64,000 nucleotides of DNA from Bacteroidales bacterium UBA6377 (GCA_002438805.1 DJQV01000015.1:1-64000); one strand, 5' to 3'; shown: positions 7,669-17,663, counted from the stretch's first letter. A program made the numbers and translations. Notes: generated by a model from the sequence alone, not told the origin.

Positions 7669-8971
7669 AGGTACAAGCGCGACAGAAAAGGTGGAGAGTT
7701 TCACCGTCGGCAACGACAGGCAGCTCGACCTTCGGCTGGCAGCATATGACATACAGGGCTCCAAGGCTCACATCAGGATGCTGGAAAGCATCGGCCTGCT
7801 CACCAAAGACGAGCGTGACAGCCTCACAGCGGCCCTCGACAGGATAGAGGACACTGTCAAGGACGGCAGTTTCGTGCTCGAAGACGATGTGGAGGACATC
7901 CACTCACAGATCGAGCTAAGCCTCACCCGAGAACTCGGGGACATGGGCAAGAAGATCCACTCCGGCCGCTCGCGCAACGACCAGGTCCTTGTGGACATAA
8001 AACTCTTTCTGCGCGATGAGATCCTGGCGATGAGGGAGGAGACGCTCCAGCTCTTCCGCACTCTCCAGGGCCTGAGCGAGAAATACAAGGAAGTGCTTCT
8101 GCCCGGCTACACCCACTTCCAGATAGCCATGCCGTCATCATTCGGCCTGTGGTTCGGAGCATACGCGGAGGCTCTGGTGGACGACATGCACATGCTCCAC
8201 GGGGCCTACAGGGTAGTCAACCGCAACCCCCTCGGCTCAGCCGCCGGCTACGGCAACTCCTTCCCCCTGGACAGGGACATGACCACCCGTCTGCTGGGCT
8301 TCGACTCCCCCGTCATCAACAGCGTCGCAGCACAGATGAGCCGGGGCAAGACAGAGAAGTGCACAGCCGCAGCCATGGGCTCCATAGCCCTCACCCTCAA
8401 CAAGTTCGCAGCCGACTGCTGCATGTACATGTGCCCGAACTTCGGCTTCATCCACTTCCCTGACAGCCTGACCACCGGATCCAGCATCATGCCGCACAAG
8501 AAGAACCCCGACGTCTGGGAGATGGTGCGCGGAAAATGCGACCGCATCCTCTCCACGGAAAACGAAATCTCGATGCTCTGCAGCAACCTCCCCCACGGCT
8601 ATCACCGTGACTACCAGCTGCTCAAGGACATACTCTTCCCTTCCCTGGAGATGATGCACGACTGCCTGAAGATGACGGACTACATGCTCGCACATATCGA
8701 AGTCAACACACACATCCTGGACAACCCTCTCTACACCCACCTGTTCACCGTGGAAGAGGTCAACCGCAGGACGCTCTCAGGCACACCCTTCCGCGAAGCC
8801 TACCGGCAGGTGGGGGTGGAGGTCAACGAGGGGCGCTTCAAATACTCCGGAGGCGACACCTCTTCGCTCAAGGCATCAGACCTTGGACACACCCACATAG
8901 GAAGCCTCGGAAACCTCTGCAACGACAGGGTGGCCGAACTAATGCAACAAGCATCCAACTGGAAAAAATAA
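7649..8971 (+). CDS. argH: argininosuccinate lyase
   Basis: This 440-residue member of the fumarase/aspartase superfamily splits argininosuccinate into arginine and fumarate. The superfamily signature GSSIMPHKKNPD is present, and SGRSRNDQV is the substrate-contact segment. The start at 7649 lies inside the end of argE (20-base overlap), and carA begins 2 bases after its stop. Confidence 0.97.
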   Translation: MATLWNKGTSATEKVESFTVGNDRQLDLRLAAYDIQGSKAHIRMLESIGLLTKDERDSLTAALDRIEDTVKDGSFVLEDDVEDIHSQIELSLTRELGDMGKKIHSGRSRNDQVLVDIKLFLRDEILAMREETLQLFRTLQGLSEKYKEVLLPGYTHFQIAMPSSFGLWFGAYAEALVDDMHMLHGAYRVVNRNPLGSAAGYGNSFPLDRDMTTRLLGFDSPVINSVAAQMSRGKTEKCTAAAMGSIALTLNKFAADCCMYMCPNFGFIHFPDSLTTGSSIMPHKKNPDVWEMVRGKCDRILSTENEISMLCSNLPHGYHRDYQLLKDILFPSLEMMHDCLKMTDYMLAHIEVNTHILDNPLYTHLFTVEEVNRRTLSGTPFREAYRQVGVEVNEGRFKYSGGDTSSLKASDLGHTHIGSLGNLCNDRVAELMQQASNWKK

Positions 8972-8973
8972 AT

Positions 8974-10053
8974 ATGTCAGAAACTCGAAAAAAAGCAGCG
9001 CTCGTCCTTGCGAACGGGTGCAGGATGGAAGGCTGGAGCTTCGGGTACGACGGCGCCGGCAGCGGAGAAGTGGTCTTCTCCACAGCGATGGTCGGTTATC
9101 CGGAGAGCCTGACCGACCCGTCATACGAAGGGCAGATACTCTGCGTGAGCTACCCGCTGATAGGGAACTACGGCATCCCGTCGGAAAAATACGACTCCAA
9201 TGGACTCTGCACGACCTTCGAGTCGGAGAAAATCCACGTCAAGGGCCTGATAATCTCGGACTACAGCGAGAAATACAGCCACTGGGACGCGGTCAAGAGC
9301 CTCGACGAATGGCTCAAAGAACAGAAAGTCCCCGGAATCTTCGGCATCGACACCCGCGAGCTCACCAAGATGCTCCGCGAACAGGGTGCGATGCTCGGCA
9401 AGATCATCCCCGAGGGCGCATCGGAGGACTTCCCTTTCTATGACCCCAACCTCGACAACCAGGTCGCTGCCGTCAGCTGCAGGGAAGTCATGCACTACGG
9501 CTCAGAAGGCAAGAAGGTGGTTCTGGTAGACTGCGGCGTCAAGCACAGGATCCTGGGCTGCCTGCTGGACAGGGGCGTGCAGGTGACAAGGGTCCCGTGG
9601 GACTACGATTTCAACACCCTTGACTGGGACGGGCTCTTCATCTCCAACGGCCCGGGCAACCCCGAACTCTGCATGGCAGCAGTGGACCACATCCGCAAGG
9701 CATACGAGGGCGACAGGCCTATATTCGGCATCTGCATGGGCAACCAGCTCATGTCCCTGGCCGCAGGAGCAAAGACATTCAAGCTCAAATACGGACACCG
9801 CAGCCACAACCAGCCGGTGAGGATGAACGGCACGGAGCGCTGCTTCATCACATCCCAGAACCACGGCTTCGCAGTGGACGAGGCCACCCTCGGATCTGAC
9901 TGGGAGCCGTATTTCACCAACATGAACGACCTCACCAACGAGGGCATACGCCACCGCAGCAAGCCGTTCTTCTCCGCCCAGTTCCACCCCGAGGCCTCAA
10001 GCGGCCCGGTGGACACGGAGTTCCTTTTCGATGAATTCATATCCAGACTCTAA
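8974..10053 (+). CDS. carA: carbamoyl phosphate synthase, small (glutaminase) subunit
   Basis: This 359-residue subunit hydrolyses glutamine and passes ammonia to CarB. The class I amidotransferase nucleophile is C254 in FGICMGNQ, and FHPEAS carries the partner His and Glu. Its stop overlaps the carB ATG (TAATG). Placement at the end of the arginine operon ties carbamoyl phosphate supply to the ArgF' step. Confidence 0.97.
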   Translation: MSETRKKAALVLANGCRMEGWSFGYDGAGSGEVVFSTAMVGYPESLTDPSYEGQILCVSYPLIGNYGIPSEKYDSNGLCTTFESEKIHVKGLIISDYSEKYSHWDAVKSLDEWLKEQKVPGIFGIDTRELTKMLREQGAMLGKIIPEGASEDFPFYDPNLDNQVAAVSCREVMHYGSEGKKVVLVDCGVKHRILGCLLDRGVQVTRVPWDYDFNTLDWDGLFISNGPGNPELCMAAVDHIRKAYEGDRPIFGICMGNQLMSLAAGAKTFKLKYGHRSHNQPVRMNGTERCFITSQNHGFAVDEATLGSDWEPYFTNMNDLTNEGIRHRSKPFFSAQFHPEASSGPVDTEFLFDEFISRL

Positions 10054-13000
10054 TGATTGACAGAAGAATAAAGAAAGTACTTGTGCTCGGTTCAGGGGCA
10101 CTCAAGATAGGCGAGGCCGGAGAGTTCGACTACAGCGGTTCACAGGCCCTCAAGGCCCTCAAGGAAGAGGGCATCAGAACCGTGCTCATCAACCCTAACA
10201 TCGCCACGGTGCAGACATCCGAGGGCGTGGCGGACAAGATATACTTCCTGCCCGTCACCCCGTATTTCGTGGAGAAAGTCATCGAGAAGGAAAAGCCGCA
10301 GGGCATCCTTCTCTCTTTCGGAGGACAGACGGCCCTCAACTGCGGGGTGCAGCTCTACCGCGACGGCATCTTCGACAAATACGGCATCAAGGTGCTCGGC
10401 ACCCCGGTCCAGGCCATCATCGACACCGAGGACAGGGAGCTTTTCGTTGAGAAGCTTGACCAGATAGGCGTCAAGACCATACGCTCACACGCGGCAGCCA
10501 ACATAGAGGAGGCCCGCGCCGCAGCCTCCCAGGTCGGCTATCCGGTGATCCTGCGCGCGGCCTACGCGCTCGGAGGTCTGGGCTCCGGCTTCTGCGAAAA
10601 CGAAGAGGAACTCAACGCCGTGGCCACCAAGGCGTTCTCCTTCTCCCCGCAGGTGCTGGTAGAAAAGTCCCTGCGCGGCTGGAAGGAGATTGAGTATGAG
10701 GTCGTGCGCGACTCCTACGACAACTGCATCACCGTCTGCAACATGGAGAATTTCGATCCGCTCGGCATCCACACCGGAGAGAGCATCGTCGTGGCCCCGT
10801 CGCAGACCCTCTCCAACGAGGAGTTCCACTTCCTTCGCAAGACAGCCATCGACATCGTGCGCCACATCGGCATAGTCGGCGAGTGCAATGTCCAATATGC
10901 ATTCAGCCCGGACGGGGAGGACTACCGCGTGATCGAGGTCAACGCCCGTCTGAGCCGCTCCTCAGCCCTCGCATCCAAGGCCACGGGATACCCTCTCGCC
11001 TTCATCGCAGCCAAGCTCGGTCTGGGCTACGGGCTCTTCGAACTCAACAACGCCGTCACCAAGACCACGCCGGCCTTCTTCGAACCGGCCCTTGACTATG
11101 TGGTCTGCAAGATTCCGCGCTGGGATCTTGCCAAGTTCAAGGGAGTCTCCCGCGAGATCGGCTCCAGCATGAAGAGCGTAGGAGAGGTGATGGCGATAGG
11201 ACGCAACTTCGAGGAAGCCATCCAGAAGGGCCTGCGCATGATCGGACAGGGAGCCAACGGCTTCGTATGCAACAAGCCCTACAGCGCCGCCGACCTTGAC
11301 GACGCCCTCAAGAACCCTACCGACACCCGCATCTTCGCCATAGCCGCCGCATTCGAGTCCGGCTACAGCGTGGACAGGATACACGAGCTTACCAAGATCG
11401 ACCGCTGGTTCCTCGACAAGCTCGAGAACATCGAATCCACTTACCGTGAGCTGGAAAGTGTCAAGAGCCTCAGCGAGGTAAGCTATGACCTTCTGCGCAA
11501 AGCCAAGTGCCAGGGATTCTCGGACATCCAGATAGGGCGCGTGTTCGGCATTCCGGAGTCCGACGTACGCTCCCGCAGGAAGGCTGAGAGCCTCAGGCCT
11601 GTGGTCAAGCAGATAGACACGCTCGCGGCGGAGTTCCCGTCCGATACCAACTACCTGTACCTCACATACAACGGCAGCGCCGATGACGTCAGCTTCAGCG
11701 AGAGCTCCCGCTCCGTGATAGTGCTCGGCTCGGGGGCCTACCGCATCGGCAGCAGCGTGGAGTTCGACTGGTGCGGGGTGAACGCCCTGCAGACCCTGCG
11801 CAAACGCGGCTACAGGGCCATCATGATCAACTACAACCCCGAGACCGTCTCCACCGACTACGACAGCTGCGACCGCCTCTACTTCGACGAGCTCAGCTAC
11901 GAGACCGTGATGGACATCTGCACGCTCGAGAAGCCCATGGGCGTGATAGTCAGCGTGGGAGGCCAGATCCCGAACAACCTTGCCCTGCCTCTGATGAAGA
12001 GCGGAGTGAGGATTCTCGGCACCTCGGCCACGGACATCGACCGCGCTGAAGACCGCAACAAGTTCTCCCAGATCGTGGACAAGCTCGGTATCGACCAGCC
12101 GAGATGGAGGGAACTCACCACGATGGAGGACATCGACAGTTTCATAGCAGAAGTGGGTTTCCCTGTGCTGGTACGCCCTTCATACGTGCTCTCCGGAGCT
12201 GCCATGAACGTGTGCTACAGCTACGATGACCTGAAGATCTGCCTCGACATGGCAGTGGAGGTCTCAGAAGAGCACCCTGTCGTCATCAGCTCGTTCATGC
12301 AGCGCTGCAAGGAACTTGAGTGCGATGCCGTGGCCGACAACGGACGGGTGATCGCCTCAGCCATCTCCGAGCATATCGAGTTCGCGGGTGTGCACTCCGG
12401 AGACGCCACCATCCAGTTCCCGCCGCAGAAGATCTACGGCATCACGGCAGCCAGAATCCGCAAGACCACGGCAGCCATAGCCGCGGAGCTGCACATCACC
12501 GGCCCGTTCAACATCCAGTTCCTCGCCACGGACAACTACATCAAGGTCATCGAGTGCAACCTCAGGGCCTCAAGAAGTTTCCCGTTCGTTTCCAAGGTGC
12601 TGAAAGTCAATTTCATCGAACTCGCGACCCGCTGCATGCTCGGAGAGCACCCGGTCCCGGTGGGGATCGACCCGTTCGAACTCGAGTATGTGGGAGTGAA
12701 GTGCTCCCAGTTCTCGTTCTCCCGGCTCAACGAGGCCGATCCGGTGCTCGGGGTGGACATGTCCTCCACCGGAGAGGTCGGCTGCATCGGGGACAACCTC
12801 GATGATGCCCTGCTCAAAGCCATGCTCTCCGTGGGACACCGCATCCCGAAGAAAGCCGTGCTCATCTCCTCGGGCAACGCCCGCCAGAAAGCGGACATCC
12901 TCCCGGCCTGCCAGCTGCTGAACGCCAAGGGCATAGAGATCTACGCCACAGAAGGCACCTGCCGCTACCTCAACGAGAACGGAGTGCCCGCAAAGCTGGC

Positions 13001-13259
13001 ACTCCGTCCGGATGAGACTTCCGCCGGGGGGCACCCTTCAGCTGTTGACCTGATAAGGGATCACCGGGTGGAACTTGTGATAAACATCCCTAAAAACTTC
13101 AGCCGAGGGGAACTCAGCAACGGATACCGTATGCGCCGTGCAGCCATCGACTTCAACGTTCCGCTGATCACCAACTCCCGGCTCGCCACTGCCTACATCA
13201 GGGCGTTCTGCGCGGAGCCGCAGGAGAGCATCAGCATCAAGGGATGGGATGAGTATTAG
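10053..13259 (+). CDS. carB: carbamoyl phosphate synthase, large subunit
   Basis: This 1068-residue protein has the duplicated ATP-grasp architecture. VLGSGALKIGEAGEFDYSG opens the first half and VLGSGAYRIGSSVEFDW near residue 555 opens the second, followed by a C-terminal MGS-like regulatory domain. It makes carbamoyl phosphate from bicarbonate, ammonia and two ATP. The final 4 bases overlap the end of the convergent lipoprotein gene, and no terminator hairpin separates them. Confidence 0.97.
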   Translation: MIDRRIKKVLVLGSGALKIGEAGEFDYSGSQALKALKEEGIRTVLINPNIATVQTSEGVADKIYFLPVTPYFVEKVIEKEKPQGILLSFGGQTALNCGVQLYRDGIFDKYGIKVLGTPVQAIIDTEDRELFVEKLDQIGVKTIRSHAAANIEEARAAASQVGYPVILRAAYALGGLGSGFCENEEELNAVATKAFSFSPQVLVEKSLRGWKEIEYEVVRDSYDNCITVCNMENFDPLGIHTGESIVVAPSQTLSNEEFHFLRKTAIDIVRHIGIVGECNVQYAFSPDGEDYRVIEVNARLSRSSALASKATGYPLAFIAAKLGLGYGLFELNNAVTKTTPAFFEPALDYVVCKIPRWDLAKFKGVSREIGSSMKSVGEVMAIGRNFEEAIQKGLRMIGQGANGFVCNKPYSAADLDDALKNPTDTRIFAIAAAFESGYSVDRIHELTKIDRWFLDKLENIESTYRELESVKSLSEVSYDLLRKAKCQGFSDIQIGRVFGIPESDVRSRRKAESLRPVVKQIDTLAAEFPSDTNYLYLTYNGSADDVSFSESSRSVIVLGSGAYRIGSSVEFDWCGVNALQTLRKRGYRAIMINYNPETVSTDYDSCDRLYFDELSYETVMDICTLEKPMGVIVSVGGQIPNNLALPLMKSGVRILGTSATDIDRAEDRNKFSQIVDKLGIDQPRWRELTTMEDIDSFIAEVGFPVLVRPSYVLSGAAMNVCYSYDDLKICLDMAVEVSEEHPVVISSFMQRCKELECDAVADNGRVIASAISEHIEFAGVHSGDATIQFPPQKIYGITAARIRKTTAAIAAELHITGPFNIQFLATDNYIKVIECNLRASRSFPFVSKVLKVNFIELATRCMLGEHPVPVGIDPFELEYVGVKCSQFSFSRLNEADPVLGVDMSSTGEVGCIGDNLDDALLKAMLSVGHRIPKKAVLISSGNARQKADILPACQLLNAKGIEIYATEGTCRYLNENGVPAKLALRPDETSAGGHPSAVDLIRDHRVELVINIPKNFSRGELSNGYRMRRAAIDFNVPLITNSRLATAYIRAFCAEPQESISIKGWDEY

Positions 13260-13678
13260 TCCTGTGAGACCTCCGCGTCAGTAGCGGGCACAAGAGCGAG
13301 GCGCACCTTGCCCTCGGCATCAGAGAGTTTGAGCGTGTCGGCGGAATAGCTGATGCGCTCAACTGCGTTGATGGCCTCGCGGACCTTGTTCTCCACGGCC
13401 ATGTCCTGCGGAAGACCGGCCATCATGGTCATGCCCATCTCCCCTATCTTGAGCGTGTCGCCGTTGAACTTATAGTCCCCGTTTGCGATGTTGACCCCCA
13501 GGCAGCTGTGCACCCGTCCGTCCTCGCCGAAGACGATGTATGGTGTCTTTTCCACTGTCTGCACTTTCTCGCCGTCAGCGGCCACAATCTTCCACTGTCC
13601 CACCGGGGACTTCACTGCCTGTGAGCAGGCGGCTGCGGCCATTGCAGCGGCAGCCAACATGATAATACACTTCTTCAT
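13256..13678 (-). CDS. META/HslJ-like lipoprotein
   Basis: This 140-residue protein has a signal peptide ending in a lipobox (AAAAC, Cys 18). The body resembles a META (HslJ-like) domain: GQWKIVAADG, a strand with YIVFGEDGRVHSCLGVN, then GDTLKIGEMGMTMMAG. Such domains are small beta-folds of mostly unknown role at the cell envelope. Its ATG overlaps the stop of the CDF transporter gene, so the two are probably co-transcribed. Confidence 0.7.
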   Translation of the reverse strand: MKKCIIMLAAAAMAAAACSQAVKSPVGQWKIVAADGEKVQTVEKTPYIVFGEDGRVHSCLGVNIANGDYKFNGDTLKIGEMGMTMMAGLPQDMAVENKVREAINAVERISYSADTLKLSDAEGKVRLALVPATDAEVSQD

Positions 13679-14547
13679 ATCGTTTCTATTGTAACGGGAC
13701 TGAACCCGAGTTTATCCAGTTTTTCGTGCAGTGCCCTGCGCACAGGTTCCGCCGGGCCGTCCACCTCCACGCACACCGTGAGGGCGGTCTGGTTGATGCT
13801 CACAGCCCAGATGTGCAGATCCAAGATGCTCTTCACCCCCTCGCATCCGACTATCACGGCCTTTACGGCATCGTAATCCACTCCGCGCGGCACCCCGTCC
13901 GTTATCATCCTCAAGGCCTCGGAGAGGAGCCGTATGCTGTTGAAGAGGATCACGGCGGCTATGACAAGGCTGATTATCGGATCGATGCGGTACCAGCCGG
14001 TAAGGCTGATGACCACGCCGGAGAGCACCACGCCCAGCGAGAGCATCGAGTCCGCCGCCATGTGCAGGAACGCACCCCGTGTGTTGATGTCCTTCTTCTG
14101 GTGGCGCATCATCAGGAGGGCGCTCACTCCGCTGACGATGATGCCGGCAGCTGCCGTCCATGATACCGCCTCCCCGTCCACAGGCGAAGGCTCCAGGAAC
14201 TTCTCCATGCTCTCGTATACTATCACGCACACGGCGCAGACAAGCAGGAGGGCATTGAACAGGGATATCAGCACGGATGCCTTGCGGTGACCGTAGGTAT
14301 AGCGGCTGTCGGGCTGGCTCGAGGCAAGACGGAACGCCACCAGCGCTATCAGAAGCGAGAAGACGTCTATCATCTTGTGCCCGGCGTCCGAGAACAGTCC
14401 GGTGGAATTGCTGTGCACTCCCACGACGGCTTCGAGTATCACGAAGCCGAAATTGAGCGCGATCGCGATATAATAAACCACATTCAGGGACTCAATCGCA
14501 TGAACGTGGGGCGCATGAACGTGATGCGCATGATGCCGATGTTCCAT
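13675..14547 (-). CDS. cation diffusion facilitator metal exporter
   Basis: This roughly 290-residue inner-membrane protein exports divalent metals such as zinc. The N-terminus is histidine-rich (HRHHAHHVHAPHVH), about five or six membrane segments follow, and the metal-site motif FSDAGHKMIDV (HxxxD) is present, with a second site in HMAADS. The ATG at 14547 is chosen because the -7 box TATATTTG lies only 8 bases upstream (14556-14563), which excludes the longer frame. The 5' untranslated leader must be nearly absent. Confidence 0.9.
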   Translation of the reverse strand: MEHRHHAHHVHAPHVHAIESLNVVYYIAIALNFGFVILEAVVGVHSNSTGLFSDAGHKMIDVFSLLIALVAFRLASSQPDSRYTYGHRKASVLISLFNALLLVCAVCVIVYESMEKFLEPSPVDGEAVSWTAAAGIIVSGVSALLMMRHQKKDINTRGAFLHMAADSMLSLGVVLSGVVISLTGWYRIDPIISLVIAAVILFNSIRLLSEALRMITDGVPRGVDYDAVKAVIVGCEGVKSILDLHIWAVSINQTALTVCVEVDGPAEPVRRALHEKLDKLGFSPVTIETI

Positions 14548-14555
14548 AACGGGCG

Positions 14556-14563
14556 CAAATATA
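14556..14563 (-). promoter_or_regulatory. -7 box of the CDF gene
   Basis: TATATTTG on the minus strand lies 8 bases before the ATG. It is divergent from the ffh box only 14 bases away, so the two promoters share a compact control region. Confidence 0.6.
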
Positions 14564-14576
14564 CGGCAAAAAGTGT

Positions 14577-14584
14577 TAAATTTG
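14577..14584 (+). promoter_or_regulatory. -7 box of ffh
   Basis: TAAATTTG lies 22 bases before the ffh ATG. Confidence 0.55.
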
Positions 14585-14606
14585 TAATCTAAATCCAATA
14601 CAGACA

Positions 14607-15929
14607 ATGTTCGACAATCTATCAGACAGACTGGAAAGGTCTTTCAAGATACTCAAGGGCGAGGGCAAGATCACGGAAGTCAACGTGGCCGAGACCATAA
14701 AGGAAATCAGACGTGCGCTGCTCGATGCCGACGTCTCTTACAAGGTAGCCAAGGACTTCTGCGACAGGGTCAAAGCCAAGGCCATGGGAGCAAATGTCCT
14801 CACCGCCGTCAAGCCTCAGCAGATGATGGTCAAGATCGTCCACGACGAGCTGGCCGAGTTCATGGGTTCGGAGCACAGCGAGATCAATGTCAAGGGCAGC
14901 CCGGCCGTCATACTTGTGGCCGGCCTCAACGGTTCTGGAAAGACGACTTTCTGCGGCAAACTGGCCCTCAGGCTCAAGAGCAAGAAAGGAGCGAAGGTCC
15001 TGCTCGCCGCCTGTGACACATTCCGCCCTGCCGCAATCACCCAGCTCCAGACGCTCGGCGAGCAGGTCGGAGTCCCTGTCTACAGCGAAGAAGGAGAGAA
15101 AGACCCTGTCAAGGTAGCCAAGGACGCTGTCGCCAAAGCGAAGCAGGAAGGCTACAGCATAGTCATAGTGGATACCGCCGGACGTCTTGTCGTGGACAAG
15201 GAGCTGATGGACGAGATCTCCACTCTCCACAAGGCCCTCCAGCCGTCAGAGACCCTCTTCGTGGTCGATGCCATGACAGGTCAGGATGCAGTCGAGTCCG
15301 CCAAGGCGTTCAACGAGGCCATAGACTACGATGGAGTGGTGCTCAGCAAGATGGACGGCGACACCAGAGGCGGTGCCGCGCTTTCCATCAAGGCGGTCAC
15401 CGGCAAGCCGATCAAGTTCGTCAGCATGGGCGAGAAGATGGAAGCCCTCGACATATTCTATCCTGCCCGCGTCGCTGACCGCATCCTCGGCATGGGTGAT
15501 GTCGTGTCACTCGTGGAGAAGGCCCAGGAGCAGTTCGACGAGCAGCAGGCCCGGGCGCTCAAAAAGAAGATCGCCAAGAACCAGTTCACATTCAACGATT
15601 TCTACGACCAGCTCAAGCAGGTCCAGAAGATGGGCAACATGAAGGACATCATGGGCATGCTCCCGGGGATGGACAAGGCCCTCAAGGATGTGGACATCCC
15701 GGACGATGCATTCAAGTCCACCGAGGCCATCATCCAGTCCATGACCCCTTACGAAAAAGAGCACCCGGAGTGCCTCAACGGCTCCAGGCGCTCAAGGATC
15801 GCCAAAGGCTCGGGAACCACTCTTGCGGATGTCAACAAATTGATCAAACAGTTCGAGCAGAGCCGCAAGATGATGAAGATGGCTGTCGACGGGACGCTCC
15901 AGCAGAAGCTCAGAAGTCTCCGAAAATAA
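14607..15929 (+). CDS. ffh: signal recognition particle protein
   Basis: This 440-residue GTPase binds signal sequences on ribosomes and delivers them to FtsY. N, G and M domains are in order: GLNGSGKT (residues 106-113), DTAGR, SKMDGDTRGG, then a methionine-rich M domain with the RNA-binding RIAKGSG segment. Its last 20 bases overlap the 3' end of the convergent phosphatase gene. Confidence 0.97.
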   Translation: MFDNLSDRLERSFKILKGEGKITEVNVAETIKEIRRALLDADVSYKVAKDFCDRVKAKAMGANVLTAVKPQQMMVKIVHDELAEFMGSEHSEINVKGSPAVILVAGLNGSGKTTFCGKLALRLKSKKGAKVLLAACDTFRPAAITQLQTLGEQVGVPVYSEEGEKDPVKVAKDAVAKAKQEGYSIVIVDTAGRLVVDKELMDEISTLHKALQPSETLFVVDAMTGQDAVESAKAFNEAIDYDGVVLSKMDGDTRGGAALSIKAVTGKPIKFVSMGEKMEALDIFYPARVADRILGMGDVVSLVEKAQEQFDEQQARALKKKIAKNQFTFNDFYDQLKQVQKMGNMKDIMGMLPGMDKALKDVDIPDDAFKSTEAIIQSMTPYEKEHPECLNGSRRSRIAKGSGTTLADVNKLIKQFEQSRKMMKMAVDGTLQQKLRSLRK

Positions 15930-17634
15930 GCTCCATATCATTGTCCATCAGTCTGGACACCTTTTTCTCCGGTACGAAGTGCCACTCTCCTGTCACGGAA
16001 GGGTCGCCGACAAGTGCCGGAGTAATTTCTTTGTGGGAGCGGATGAAATCATATACCATGTCGCGTATCTCCGGATAACGGGCCACCACGCGGCTGTCGG
16101 CCTCCTCCTTGCTCAGACCGGCTCCCTTGAAGAGGATGTTCCCACCTCCGTTGGCGCGGTACGAGGTCATCGCCACATTGTACCAGGTGCTCTCGTCGAA
16201 GGTGCTGCCGTCGGCAAGTGAGGCTATCTTGACCCTTTTGCCGTAAGGCTTGGTCACGTCCACCGTATAGACAAGGCCGGCAGCTGAATCGAAGTTGTAC
16301 GGGCGGGCGCTGAACGACCACTTCCTGGCGCCGGTACGCGCATCCGGGCTGTCAACTATCTTCAGCACATGCCTCCCCGGGGTCTGTATCCAGGTGTCGT
16401 AAGAGTATTCGAGGTAGTTGCGTATTTCGGCCCCGGTAAGTTTCAGAACGAAAAGCTGGTTCTCATAAGGGTAGATGGTGAACATGTCGTTGTAGATCAC
16501 GTCCCCCGCCTTGACGGTGCCATCGTATGTGAGCGGTGCCGCGAAAGAAATCTGCGCCTCCGGGACGCCGATCTGCACGGTATGGACAAGGTTGATATAG
16601 TCCGACATTCCCCGGTAGGCGTCGCGGGTGCGCAGTTCCATCGAGATGTGGCCGACCTTGCGGTTGGTGAAAGCCTTGACCTCCTCGAACTCGGCTTCGA
16701 ACTCCTTCCGCATCAGTGTGTCCACCAGGGTTTTGTTCATCCTTACAGTCTCACCGCGCACTGTCTTTGAGGCTCCGAGGCTTACCGTGACATGCCCGAC
16801 ATTGCCGGCACGTGCCCCACCGTTGACAAGCACACAGCCGTCTTTCTCCGCCACATAAGGTCTATGGTCGTGGGCGCAGACGAGCACGTCCACACCGCTC
16901 AGCGAGTTCAGAAGGTCAAGTCCCTGGTTTTCAAGGGCCGAGCCGTCCCCCGTTCCGGTACCGGAGTGCACCGCCACCACCGTGACATCCGGTTTCTGCG
17001 TGGCCCGGACCTCGTCCACAGCCTCCTGTACTAGAGGGATGAGCGAGACGAAATCCATACCCCTCCACAGAGGCTCGGAAAGCCAGGCCTTCATGTTGGG
17101 GTTGGTGAAACCGAGTACGGCCACCTTCATCCCGGCCCTCTCGAAAATCTTCCATATCGGGAAATACGGCTTTCCGTCTGCGGTGCGCAGGGCGTTGCCT
17201 CCGAGCCACGGGATTCCCGCTTGAGCGAGTTCCGAAGCCACCCTGTCATAGACCGCATGGCCCGTCTCGATGTCGTGGTTGCCGACAACCACGGCATCAT
17301 AGCCCATATACTCCACAAGACGCGGGAAAAGGTGAGGAACATCGGTACGGACATAGTTGTAATAGTAAGCGGCATTGTCGCCCTGAAGACAGTCGCCGGC
17401 ATCAAGCAGAAGGAGATTATCCGGACCCGCGGCAGAGCGCAGGCTGTCCACATAGTGCTTCACCGACATCAGGCTGGTCCTGGAGGCCTGCCCCTCCACA
17501 TAAGGACGGTCAAACCAGGAACCGTGCACGTCACCGGTGGTAACGATATGAAGTGTACGCTCCTGCGCAGCGGCGCAGACTGCGGCCGCGAGTACAATGG
17601 CAGAAGCGAGAATCCGTTTGAGACAAAGTTTCAT
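15910..17634 (-). CDS. secreted 5'-nucleotidase/metallophosphatase
   Basis: This 574-residue protein begins with a signal peptide (cleavage after AAAQ). A calcineurin-like phosphoesterase domain follows (TTGDVHGSW, DAGDCLQGD, GNHDIE, AHDHR), then the 5'-nucleotidase C-terminal domain. It would release nucleosides or phosphate from periplasmic nucleotides. The start is the ATG at 17634, 20 bases after a minus-strand -7 box. The gene is convergent with, and overlaps, ffh. Confidence 0.9.
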   Translation of the reverse strand: MKLCLKRILASAIVLAAAVCAAAQERTLHIVTTGDVHGSWFDRPYVEGQASRTSLMSVKHYVDSLRSAAGPDNLLLLDAGDCLQGDNAAYYYNYVRTDVPHLFPRLVEYMGYDAVVVGNHDIETGHAVYDRVASELAQAGIPWLGGNALRTADGKPYFPIWKIFERAGMKVAVLGFTNPNMKAWLSEPLWRGMDFVSLIPLVQEAVDEVRATQKPDVTVVAVHSGTGTGDGSALENQGLDLLNSLSGVDVLVCAHDHRPYVAEKDGCVLVNGGARAGNVGHVTVSLGASKTVRGETVRMNKTLVDTLMRKEFEAEFEEVKAFTNRKVGHISMELRTRDAYRGMSDYINLVHTVQIGVPEAQISFAAPLTYDGTVKAGDVIYNDMFTIYPYENQLFVLKLTGAEIRNYLEYSYDTWIQTPGRHVLKIVDSPDARTGARKWSFSARPYNFDSAAGLVYTVDVTKPYGKRVKIASLADGSTFDESTWYNVAMTSYRANGGGNILFKGAGLSKEEADSRVVARYPEIRDMVYDFIRSHKEITPALVGDPSVTGEWHFVPEKKVSRLMDNDMELIFGDF

Positions 17635-17654
17635 AAGATGAGATTTTAACGGGG

Positions 17655-17662
17655 CAAAAATA
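17655..17662 (-). promoter_or_regulatory. -7 box of the 5'-nucleotidase gene
   Basis: TATTTTTG on the minus strand, 20 bases before the ATG and only one base from the divergent box at 17664. Confidence 0.5.
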
Positions 17663-17663
17663 C

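Noticed and set aside
8237..8740. minus-strand frame inside argH
   Set aside because: It is antisense to a conserved enzyme core and has no recognisable domain.
16369..16770. plus-strand frame inside the 5'-nucleotidase gene
   Set aside because: It is antisense to a conserved phosphoesterase and has no homology.
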